From positions 6,296,478 through 6,360,477 of the forward strand of contig JBBCBC010000030.1 in the NCBI GenBank assembly GCA_037126765.1: a DNA stretch of 64,000 nt. The letters are read 5' to 3'. How positions within the stretch are numbered: the stretch's first letter is position 1; every line of letters begins with the position of its first letter. The notes below the pieces were generated by a model. That model was not told where the DNA came from and did no database searches. It saw only the letters and a list, made by a program, of their open reading frames with translations. The translations under genes and the position numbers were made by a program. Origin of the DNA: Stenogyne calaminthoides (lineage: Eukaryota > Streptophyta > Magnoliopsida > Lamiales > Lamiaceae). Shown one piece after another: positions 1-10,123 of this stretch.

Positions 1-43
1 AATAGATATATTTGTATAAATAGATGCGAAGTGAAGGTTTACC

Positions 44-697
44 TATCAAATGGATAAATCCACCTGTATTGCACTGGGCCAACAATTTTGGCTTCATATG
101 TTAAGTGTACCGGTAAGTTTTTCATCAAATAAAAAAAGCTGGGGAGAAAATGCGCTCAAACTTGCATAAAATAACTGGAATGTCTTTCTCCAAACGGACC
201 ATGTCGTCCCACGTAATCATTGTAGACGTTAAATCTTTGAAGAATAGAATCAATTCAGTTACGGCCATCCAGATATTGTTTGGTAGAAATTCCCAGAATG
301 CGAGGGGCAACAGTCGTTGCATAAACACGTGACAATCGTGGCTTTTCATCCCAGACACCTTCCCGTTTGATGTGTTTACACAACGACTCAAATTGGAGAC
401 ATAGTCATCGAGAAATCTCAGTTCTTCAATCCAATTACACAATGCCACTTTCTGTTTCTTATCAAGTGTGTAATTGGCTTGGGGATATCTTCCTGTACTC
501 TCATCCCTCTTCAGGTGATCACGTTTGCATATCTCGTTCAAATCATCACGTGACTTTGAAGTGTCTTTTGTCTTGCCCTCTGTATTCTTGATTGTGTGGA
601 ATAAGTTATCGAACACATTCCAACCACCCGGTACCATTTTATTATGCTCCTCAATATATTCTTCCGTTGTTTTCCTCAATCCCTTCTAATTAATCTC
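44..697 (-). pseudogene. CACTA transposase C-terminal exon (DUF4218)
   Basis: The frame from 679 down to 125 holds DUF4218 hallmarks, including MKSHDCHVFMQRLLPLAFW and a following LTELILFFKDL-like stretch (here VTELILFFKDL). After a run of T at about 133-139 the family sequence continues in another frame to about position 44 (LPVHLTYEAK, GPVQYRWIYPF), which fits a one-base loss in the homopolymer. It ends at a plausible splice donor (GTAAAC on the minus strand). An AG acceptor lies just above 697, and about 100 bp of AT-rich sequence separates this exon from the TNP2 part. Function in intact elements: C-terminal part of the TNPD transposase product. Confidence 0.85.
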
Positions 698-779
698 ATT
701 TAACAACCCTCTGCTTGCATGAATGCAAATAGATATATGTTAATTAATTTGTCATATGTAGATAGAAATATATTAATAA

Positions 780-2393
780 TTAAAGACAATTAATATAAAA
801 AATACATGATCTCTTTTCTAGGTTGGTTTTTGTAACGACTTTGTTCTTGGTGAAATCCTTTTTATTTTTCCAAAAAGGATGATCTTCTGGTAAACTTTCG
901 ATGGTTGTCAAACCATGAAACTTTTTTGCTAAGCTGGAGACTGAAAGCGTCAGAATCTTCCATGCATTAAGGACATATTTTTTTCCCAATTGTCCTCCAC
1001 CGGACAACATGGAGTACGGAGGGTAGTCCTTGGTCATCCACAGCATGACAACGCTCATCGTGAAGTTCTGCTTTCTCGATACATCGTATGTCAGCACTCC
1101 ATTCTCCGACAGATGTATCAAGTCTCTTATCAGAGGCTGAAGAAAAATATCTAGTTTGTCCTTTGGATTCTTTGGGCCAGGTACTAATACCATGAGAAAC
1201 ATCGTTTGGGGCTTCATGCACATCCACAGAGGTAGATTATAAGGAGTCAATATAACCGATCATAAGGAATACTTCTTACCGTGCATTCCAAATGGACAAA
1301 AACCATCAGTGCTGAGACCTAACCGAATGTTCCTAGGTTCTTCCTCGAAATCAGGAAACACCTCGTCAAGATGTTTCCAGGACTTCGAGTCAGCAGGGTG
1401 TCTCATCTCTCCGAAATCAGGATCAGATGACTCTGTATGATGCCATGTCATATTTTTGGTTGTGACACTAGATTGATATAATCTCTGAAGACGAGGAATG
1501 ATAGGGAGGTAATACATCTTTTTATTTGCCACTTTCTTCTTCTTATTCTACTTCCCTCGACCGTCAATCCAGTTCCGACGCGATACTTTGTACCAAGAGT
1601 GCCCACAAAATCTGCACTTATCTAGCTTCGTGTCTTCTTCATTACCCCATAATAACATACAATTATTGATACAACAATCAATACTCTCAATTGGTAGACC
1701 CATACTTTTCAACAGATTCTTGGCTTGATATTCTTTAATAGGTACCTTATTACCGGGAGGACATATCCCATTGAACAACCTACTAATCTGATTATAGGCT
1801 CTTTGAGAAAGTTTGTTCTCAGCCTTGATAGCCATGAGTCGAGCATTGAATGACAACAGAGAGTGAGTTTGACATCCATCGTACATATCTTCATCGGCTG
1901 CTTTGAGTATTCTGTAAAACTTAGATGCTTTCTCATTTGGTTCATCCTCCATATAAGCCTCATCTTGAAACCCACCAACTTCCATGATCATCGTATGATA
2001 CAAATCCGGTGTATCAACTGCAGGTGTCTTGAACTTTACTCTAGATTCATCGTGTGTCTCATTGTATTTGATAACATTATAATACTCTTCAAGATCAATG
2101 AAATCAACATTTCATCGATCTTCACCATGACATGTCCAATTGTAGTAATAAGGAACAAAACCATTCACGATGATATGTGTTTGAACATCGACAATGGTTC
2201 TGTATGATTTGTTTTGACACTTTTTTACATTATACGAACATCTTATAAGACCTTCTAAATATGTTGCACCATGATTAGTTGCAAAGTAAATGAAGTTATT
2301 AACTTCGTTCATGAACTCCATATTGATACATCCGTTGATAAGTCGAGGAGTCGAATGCATCCACTGACGATTCAAATATTGCATCCATTTCAA
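780..2393 (-). pseudogene. CACTA TNP2 transposase with transposase-associated domain
   Basis: Residues encoded at 2393-2112 match the N-terminal transposase-associated domain of plant CACTA proteins (CKNKSYRT, GFVPYYYNWTCHGE). The same frame continues through 2003-1548 (a C..C..H zinc-binding stretch around CRFCGHSWY), 1532-1260 (NIRLGLSTDGFCPFG) and 1250 onward (WMTKDYPPYSMLSG), which is Transposase_21/TNP2. Three in-frame stops interrupt it: TGA at 2112-2114, TAG at 1548-1550 and TGA at 1260-1262. Below about 1010 the family sequence moves to another frame (GKKICP, then KKVSWFDNHRKF) and back, so there are also frameshifts. In intact copies this protein binds the termini and cuts the element out. 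Confidence 0.88.
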
Positions 2394-2763
2394 ATCATAT
2401 CAACATGTTAATTCTACAAAAAATTGGACAGAATTTCGTCTGTATTTGTAAATATCCAAATATATTCTTCTATCAAATAACATCAAACAAATCCACCAAA
2501 TAATTATCTATGGCAACATTCATTTAACATAAACTATCTACACAATATATATCAACACCAAATACAAAATAAACTTATCAATTATATACATTACACTATA
2601 TATATTTAAACGGTAGAAATGTGAAAACGTACGGTGAAATCGTCTTCGATTGTGAAATGCTTCAAGGTACCAATATGCACTTCAAAAATAATTTTTTCCT
2701 CATTCTACACAAATTTTGGTGTTGTTTTTGGAAAAAAAATTGAGTTGGTTCGACTGTTTTGCG

Positions 2764-3015
2764 TAAAAAAAAAAATGCTGATTTTTTTTGACAGAAATAT
2801 AGCGACGATTTCAGGGACGATTTTAAAAACCGTCGCTATTCTGCAACGGATTTAGCGACATAATAACCGTCGCTAGTTTCGACGGAATTAGCGATGGTTA
2901 ATTAAAAAAATTGTCGCTAATACCGTCGCAAATCCGAAAATCCAATTTAGGGGTTTGGGTGTAGCGACGGTTTTAGCGACAGTTTCGTCGCTAAAACTAT
3001 CGCTAAATCATCGCT
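2764..3015. repeat. GTCGC subterminal-type repeats inside CACTA element
   Basis: Many direct and inverted copies of a motif close to TAGCGACGGTTTT / AAACCGTCGCTA lie here, the same motif as next to the terminus at 4040-4340. Such arrays bind the regulatory transposon protein in CACTA elements. The start (a run of A, then TAGCGACG) resembles a decayed element end. Confidence 0.7.
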
Positions 3016-3134
3016 AAACCCAATTTAGGGATTTCGAGGGTTTAGGGTTTGGGGGTTCAGGGTTTTGACACAATATATTAGTTAAAACCCAAAACCCCCA
3101 AACCCTAAACCCTCGAAACCCTTAAACTGGGTTT
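3016..3134. repeat. 54-bp inverted repeat with telomere-like arms
   Basis: Positions 3016-3069 and 3081-3134 are reverse complements with roughly seven mismatches, separated by 11 bp. The arms include GGGTTTAGGGTTTGGGGG, close to the plant telomere repeat TTTAGGG. The transcript of either strand would form a long hairpin. Confidence 0.85.
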
Positions 3135-3320
3135 AGCGACAGTACAATTCAATTTAATTCTAATACCCTAAACGATCGAATTGAAAATTATTTAACAAAA
3201 ATCCTAAGCATTGTTCAACAAAAAAAAAGAAAATAAATTAATTAAAAAAATAGAAATTAAAATTGTTCAACATAAAACAAATAAAATTAAAATTGTTCAA
3301 TCTTGCAATAAACAAAAAAA

Positions 3321-3529
3321 TTAAAATGGTTCTTGTCTCCAAGCTGGAACAAGCGACGCCCATACGTCATTACCGACAACGTCCGATGAGTCCAACCCGT
3401 CTTCCTTCCATGCTTGACGCCACCTGTGCATCTGATCTTTGTATTGTACCTGAGCCATTTTGTTGAATGCTTTTTGGACTTTCTTGGTCGAAACATCAGG
3501 ACTCCACATCGTACGTTCTTGTATTTCAT
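3321..3529 (-). pseudogene. CACTA plant-transposase-like (PF03004-type) fragment
   Basis: The minus strand at 3509-3321 encodes a short stretch with the pattern KMAQVQYKDQMHRWRQAWK followed by DVWASLVPAW. This resembles the DNA-binding/regulatory second protein of plant CACTA elements, where a Tyr-Lys-Asp-x-x-x-x-Trp-Arg pattern precedes DVW..L...W. Only about 60 residues remain and no complete frame is visible. Family assignment is by pattern recognition and is tentative. Confidence 0.45.
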
Positions 3530-4039
3530 TTATAATATAACTTATTAATTTAATTTGATCAATTAATATAAATAAAAATAAAATTAATTATAAATTAAAT
3601 AATTTTACCTTGAACTGATCGAAATAAATTTGACATCGTTCAACTGGCATATATTCCATTGGAGAGTGTTCACCGCAATCCCAACCATCAAAATAGAATT
3701 TTTAATTATTAAAAAATACTGAAATATTAAATAAATGATATTTAATATTAAAATAAATATATAATAAATTAAAAAAAATAACTTATTGTCCGTTTGATAT
3801 ATGGATAGGCAGACGGGGTGGAACGGCACCAACGTCAGCTTGATGATTTATCTAAATCAAATATTAAAAAATTTATAAATTAATTAAAAAAAATTACAAC
3901 TAATTATAAATATATAGATAAAACGAAAAAAAAGTTATTTATATTAATTGAAAATCGGGTTGAATTGTTTCTCTTTGACGAGACGTGAGATTGAAATTGA
4001 GGTTGGATCGAATGAGATCCGCGGCCCCCTTTTATAATA

Positions 4040-4372
4040 ATAAAATTAACGACGGTTTTCTAAAAACCGTCGCTAATTCCGTCGACAACATGGGGCCCAG
4101 ATCTTTATTAATGTTACCCAACAGTCGAAAAAACTTGATTTTTGCGCAGACTTTAGCGACAATTTATTCCGTCGCTAAAGCCATCGCTAAATTGGCCCGT
4201 TTTAGTCCGATTAGGGCAAACTGTCGCAAATTCATCGTTAAATCAGATTAACCGTCGCTAATTAGTGACGGTTTACCAATCCGTCGCTAAACGGTTGAAT
4301 TTGACACTTTACCGTCATTGTCGCTGAAACCGTCGCTAAAAATTGTCGGTAAATAGTGCGTTTTTTGTAGTG
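4040..4372 (-). repeat. CACTA subterminal repeats and terminus
   Basis: The plus strand shows repeated ACCGTCGCTAA / TTAGCGACGG motifs in both orientations up to the terminal TTTTTTGTAGTG (ending at 4372). The minus strand reading from the end is the element's 5' terminus. The motif is the same as at 2764-3015. Confidence 0.85.
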
Positions 4373-5380
4373 AAAAGTTATAAATGTAAGAATGCATATA
4401 TTTCAAATCATGAATTGTCAAGACATGAGAGATAAAAGAAGAAAGTGAAGGGGGAAGAGAGAAGAAAGTGGTAGGGATGAGGGAATTTCAAATGACATGA
4501 TTTTGATGAGAATTTGAAATTCCTCAATTTTAAACTAGACTCAAATCTAAATATTTATAAATTCATTTAACCGAAGTGGAGAGAGTTCTGATTTGTGTGT
4601 GAAATTCACGAATTTCAAATCCATCAATTCAAATGGAGCCTAATATTATTTGGTTAGGTACCTTATTGTATTTAAATCAGCTAATGTCTGTTTATTTTTT
4701 AAATATAGCTAGGCTTTCAATGTTTATCTCATATTTCCTTTTTCATAAAAAAATAGTCATATTATCATATAATTAAAATAAAATAAATGTTATTTTCATT
4801 CTTAAATGCCGTCACCAAATATATCTTCAGCTGAATTGACATGAGTTGCGCCAAAATCTTGAAGATTGTTATTGGAGATTGAAAAAAAAAACCCATTTTT
4901 AAGTTCTAATGATTAATAATCATATGAAAAATGATCATTCGAGTATATATAAATTCGATTTTGCAGTGCATAATTTCGACCTTTACCAAGAACTATGAGT
5001 AATTTCCAAATTAAACTTTTATCATGTGGGTGGTTTATTCTGTATCAATAAATGTGCTGAGTAATAAGCCGTGGGTTGTTGGGTTGATTTGATGATACTT
5101 TTGACGTAACCAAAATGAGTAGATACTCAGACCTTCAAGTTCTAGGCTTCAAGTTCCACCAAATATGCAAATTTCATTTAATTTTATACTTTTTATTTGT
5201 AATTTAAATTCTTTTGTTTTGTAATTTTTAAACCGAAGCCGTTTACAATTTAAAAGAATACTCAATCAGGCGAGTCAATTAGAAAGAGGATTATGGAACT
5301 ATTGAGGTCAATAATTGAGGCCATAAACCATGAACAACACGTTTAGAAAGAAAGAAAGAAAGAGGGAAAAAGAATAATGG
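4373..5380. other. AT-rich intergenic DNA
   Basis: No frame of interest. Contains a purine-rich stretch (4430-4480), ATTTCAAAT/ATTTGAAAT words that could be an old MITE (4470-4640), and a GAAA microsatellite (5346-5362). I see no gene. Confidence 0.6.
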
Positions 5381-5398
5381 GTTTAGAGGCTATGTTTT

Positions 5399-6946
5399 TG
5401 TAGGTCCCGAACGGTTTTCGTGAGGGCAGAAGTCTAGAGGGGAGGGGTGAATAGACTTCTGAAAAACTTTTCGTGTGGATCAGGTGTGAAAGCAGGTTTC
5501 GTGATCAGAGTGCGAGTGAGTCAGTATGGACTGATATCCACTTACTGATCGCCTGATGGCTGATCAGTTCGGTGTCTATCAATTTAATTGATTGTGCGGA
5601 AGCTAGTTTATACCCGTGTGAAAAACCAGTTTTAACAAATCAGTTTCTCGAGTCTGTTTTCAATCAGCTGACCAAGGAGTCAAACTTGTCAGATCAATTG
5701 CTTGGTGCGAACTGATCCTAACTCAGAATATGTATGCATATTTAATTCAACGTAGTGTGCGATAGTGTAAAGCAGTTAAGAACAGATAAATGCCCACAAG
5801 ATTTATAGTGGTTCGGACAACCAGTCCTACGGCCACTCTTCCCTATCACAAGGGGCACCAACTTAACCGACTTGGACTTACTTTATTGTGTTAGTCCAAA
5901 CACATTACAACCAACAGATATTTATAGAGTTCTCACTCAACCGATCCCAGAAATCAGAACTAGAAACCCTAGTCTGAAATCTTGCTTAAACAAACTTAAC
6001 CTAACTTTGGATTTGGGTAAGATTTGTTGTTTGTTCCAACTGGAAATCTATCTTAGTATTTGTGTAGCCTAAAAGCTAAAGGATGAGATTTCTATGCTAA
6101 GAACAATGGGATGAACACTTAGAAATAATCTTCAAGTTTGTGTTCTTCGTGCGGAAATATTTCTATAGTATGAGCTTCTTCATAATTTTCGTGTTTTTAC
6201 TCTGAAGAGTAATCCCATATTTATAGACCTTGAAATCAAAGAGCCGTTGGAGAGCAATTTGAATTTTGGCTATATTTGGTAGATATGCAAGATTTGATGT
6301 GGCGTGCTTTAGGGAGGCATGGCCGAAAGCGTGAATAGTTGTCCATTCTAGCCGTTTGACTAAGCAACACCAAATCCCGTATTGTCAGCTCCGTTCATAC
6401 GTGTCTCGCTTTCATTGGTTAACAAGCACAACATTTCAGTGTTTGTTCACCAACTTAAGTTGACATTCTTCTTGTCCAGATTAACAACGTATGACTTGTG
6501 AACCATCAGTTGATACGTCTGGTGACTCGATCGGATAAAACCCGATCGATCTACGATCGATTGAGTCTTCTTGTGCCAGTTGTCTTAGCTAAACTAGCAG
6601 ACTCGACTGATGCAGGTCTTCTGGTCCTCAGTTCTTCTGATCTTCTGGTAGTCAACTGATCTTCAGGTCTTCATTACTTGATCTTCATTGTCTTCACATG
6701 ATCATCTGACTATCTGCTCGTCTGATCTTCTGACCTTATCTTGTCTTCTGACTCGTCTGGACCTGACCTATACATATTGAGTTCCCCCTCAATATGTGAC
6801 CTATCTTATACATCAGTTGTTCTATACAATATTTATCAACTGGTCATCTTATAACATGTATTTAAAAACATCATTCAGCTAACAAGTCTGACTGGTCCTA
6901 TTACATGTGTTTCGGAACTTTCATCAAAACTCTAAATTTCCCAACA
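5399..6946 (-). repeat. LTR of copia element 1 (3' LTR in element sense)
   Basis: Starts TGTAGGTCCCGAACGG and ends TTTCCCAACA on the plus strand; matched along its length by 18657-20212. It keeps many CTGATC/GATCAG words that the other copy lacks. Around 6530-6570 it shows CGATCGG-type words shared with the other copy. Confidence 0.93.
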
Positions 6947-6960
6947 ATTTCCCCCTTTTT
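6947..6960 (-). promoter_or_regulatory. Polypurine tract of copia element 1
   Basis: On the minus strand AAAAAGGGGGAAAT directly abuts the LTR start TGTTGGG. It is the expected plus-strand DNA primer site and fixes the minus orientation. Confidence 0.85.
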
Positions 6961-7160
6961 GATGAAACCAAAACACTTTGAGAAACCAACAACAGTTGAT
7001 AAATATAAAACAGTAAAGAACAAAATAATCAGAAGACAATGAGAGTTTGTCTTAGGATTAGTAAAAAAAAACTTTTCATTTAACTGATTTATCGTTTACA
7101 AGTTACATCAGAAAAGTTACAGTTTAACGTTCAGCTGATCCTAAGAAGTCTTCTGATTCT

Positions 7161-10123
7161 TCAAACTCTTGGAACATATCCCAATGGCATTTCCCGCTGA
7201 TCTTGAGGAACGTTGAAGATCCGATATAATTTCCATTTGACATCATTGATCTGTTGTGGATCAGTTATTTGCGAATTGCTCAAGATGTCAAAGTAGAATC
7301 TTTTAAATGCCAATCTGTCGAATGAGCCATCCGTCTTCTTAGTATAGTCCATCACATCATAATCTTGATGTGATATTCTCACGTTTATCTTTCTGGCCTC
7401 ATTCTCCAGATACTTCAGAAAATCTGGATGCTTGTTCTCCAACCAGTTGAGAAATTCCTCATCTGGTGATTCTTCTTTTGGCACTAAGTCCAGAACAAAT
7501 GCATCCAGGAGCCATTCACCTCTGATCTTGTTCCATTCCTCGAACTTATCAGCATGAGCAGCAGTTTTAGGAATAATATCATCAACTTTTGCTGGCAACT
7601 GAGGTTCTGCTCCAGATTTCTGGCTTGGCCCTTCTTCACCCTCGATCTGTATTTATTTTTCAGGCTTTCTGCCTCTGCCATTTTTTTTGCCCTCCTTTCT
7701 TCTTCACTTATCCGAGCTTCTTCAGCTATCTGTTCCTTGGAGAGTCTCTCTGCTAGTTCCTTATCAGCCTGTATCTGGCTTGTTGTGTTTCTCGTGACTC
7801 TCTTAGTCTGAGTGGCAGGTTCAGCTCTTGAAGTACCAGCTCCTACCCCTGCAGATATCTTCCTTGCCTTAGACTTTTCCATCTTATGAGAAACTTCATT
7901 TGCAAATAGATCCAGATGGTCTAGTCTCTGGCCATAGGATTCAACTGTCTGAATCAATTCTTTCGTTGTCTTGATGAAGTCAGTTGGTTTCTCAACTTGT
8001 CCTTCCCCCTTTTTGGTTTGATCAAAAAAAGTATTGAGGTGGGAAGTCAGAGATCCAAAACTGACTGATATGACCTTGTTCAGATTAGCAACAGATAAAC
8101 CTTGAGCTTGAGTAGATAGATTTTGAATCTTTGAGATCAGCTCAGACTTGACAGATTCGACGGCAGTGGAGAGGGTAAGAATGAGTTTGTCAAGTTTTTC
8201 TTCAGTCATTTCAAGCTTTTCAGTGACCATCAGAAGAGAAACTTGTTGTTGATCAACCTGGACTAACTTTTCATCAACAGTCTTCTTAAATTCAGTAGTC
8301 AGGTTGGTCACAGTTTGAGAGAACTGATCTTTGATTGCTTCAATCTGGGAAATAACAAATTCCCTTTGATCCTTTATTTCTCTGAGGCCCACCTGCCTCT
8401 GATCAGTTATTGTGTTGCTAAATTCATTAGCCAACACACCCTCAACTTCTTCTTTCACAAGATCTTTAAAACAAGATCTGATTTCCCTGAGCTGATCAGT
8501 GGTGATGTGTGTTGCAGGAAAGTTTTGTATCACTTGATCAGTTGCAGTTGTTTGTGCCTCTAGTGGCTGGTCATGAACTGCAGCACCAGGTCCGCTATCA
8601 TCGACAGCTCCTACATCCTTCATTGGATCATCTTCCTTAGGAGTTTCTTCACCAGTCTCCAGTTCAACTTGTTCAGATATTCCCAGCTTTCTGTGGATCA
8701 GAGCTTTGATCGCCTCAGCAGTTATCAGTTCAGCTGGTGAACCAACCTGAGCAGATTTCTTCATGTCGAAATCAAAATATGCGAACGCATCAGCACCCCC
8801 CATTTGTTCAATAATGATCATAAAATCTGAGAAGTTCTTTAAACGGAGATCTTTCCAAGTCAGGATCTCCATCACTTCTTCCCGAATAACTGGATGGGCT
8901 TCCAACTCTGGGTACAACTCATCAATTTCACGTTCGATTCTCATTTTGGCCATTTTTCCGGTGATGGTCTTGGACGATCTTGACTCAAGAATCAACTGTT
9001 CAGATCGACCAGGTGCAGGTTGATGAGATGTAGAGGGTTCTGGTGGCGTCTGAGTAGCTGAATGTTGACTGATTGGCTGAATCTGTAGAGGTTCTGCAGT
9101 AGGGTCGGTAGCAAGTTCTGTAGCAGCTCGTGCAGCTGGATCTGCAGCAAGTGATCTTACTGGTTCGTGAAGAGGTGAACTTTCAGGTTCGCGAGCAGGT
9201 GATGGAGAAGGAGAGACATGCTCAGCAGCCAGAATCCTGAGTGGTGAATTAGCGCGAGATTAAGGTGATGGAGATCTTTCGTCCCTTGCTCCTCCCTCAG
9301 ATTGCTCTGGCGAGCTCTCAACTTGAGAAGCCTGCCTATCTGGATTTTCAGCTGATCTCTACTGCGTATCAGGCTAATCTGGCGCTTCATCTTCATCTGA
9401 CTCGTCATCCAGAGAAAGAGTCATGGGGGCCTGTTTTACTTTCTTTGGCCTCTTCTCCTGAGCCTTTACAAGTTTCCTCTTCTTCTTTTGAGGATTATTA
9501 GTTGCAGAAGTAGCCGCCTCCTTGTTTTTCCCTTTCTTCGGAGGAGTGGGCCGCAGATCATCATCTGTCGGGCCATAGATGGTAGCTGTGGTTGAGAGAA
9601 AAGCCTTGTAGAACTTAAGTCCATTCTGATTCCATTCTGCATTGGGCATTTTGTCCTTCAGAATGACTGCAACTTTGTTGAGATTGCTGATTCTCTTCTT
9701 CAGATAAACTTGTCTCTGTTCATCAACTCCAAATTTCTCATGCTCCTGAATCAGAATAGCTTTCAGAAAACCAGCCCAGTTAATATTTTTGGCTCCATCG
9801 ATAATAGCAACCATACTATACATTTTCACAGCTGTTAATCCATCTGGGCTGAAAGCGATACCCATAATTATTTTTGACAGAATGTCAAACAACAATCGGT
9901 ATTTCCTTTTCAACATTGGCCTGACAAAACTTGTGGTCTGGTATTTGTCAGCCTCTCGGAAGAGTTCATTCCTAATCAGTTCGTCTTCATTCTCTCTGTA
10001 GTGAGCATGAGAGATCTTCCCTTTGGGCAGGTTGAACAACCGAGAGATATCGGCATTAGTGACTCTGATCTCCTGTCCATTCACCGTTGAGACCAGTTCA
10101 TCTCCAGGAGATTCCACCTTCAT
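7161..10123 (-). pseudogene. Third reading frame of copia element 1 (env-position coiled-coil protein)
   Basis: From ATG at 10123 a single frame runs to about 7600, then shifts once and ends at 7161, giving about 990 codons. Three in-frame stops break it: TAG 9374-9376, TAG 9359-9361, TAA 9260-9262. Residues 1-180 form a helical globular part (SRLFNLPKGK, INWAGFLKAIL). Then come Lys-rich and acidic stretches (KKKRKLVKAQEKRPKKVK, DDESDEDEAP), which could be nuclear targeting, then a Ser/Pro-rich linker. Next is a long predicted coiled coil (encoded about 8450-7900) with many Gln, Glu and Lys, a charged EERRAKKMAEAESLK stretch, and an acidic C-terminal domain. No signal peptide or membrane segment is evident. 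It resembles uncharacterised proteins of plant Sirevirus-like elements; its role is unknown. Confidence 0.75.

Larger units (their letters stand above)
1..4372 (-). mobile_element. CACTA (En/Spm) transposon, partial, runs off left edge
   Basis: The minus strand begins at 4372 with a CACTA terminus (CACTACAAAAAACGCAC, 4356-4372), flanked outside by AAA, a possible 3-bp target duplication. Inward lie GTCGCTAA-type subterminal repeats, a plant-transposase-like fragment, then a transposase-associated domain, TNP2 transposase and DUF4218 regions in the usual order. The other end is outside the window. All coding parts carry stops or frameshifts, so this copy cannot make its own transposase. The block of subterminal-type repeats at 2764-3134 lies inside the element, so the stretch 2764-4372 could instead be a separate short CACTA derivative next to or inside the TNP2 copy. 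Confidence 0.88.

Noticed and set aside
125..679. Plus-strand frames at 150-332 and 367-591
   Set aside because: They are shadows of the DUF4218 exon on the opposite strand.
6540..6570. CGATCGG palindromes as possible operator sites
   Set aside because: They occur in both LTR copies and look like the altered CTG/CAG words seen elsewhere rather than a regulatory site.
7161..10123. Retroviral-type envelope gene
   Set aside because: The position after pol is suggestive, but no signal peptide, membrane span or cleavage site is visible.
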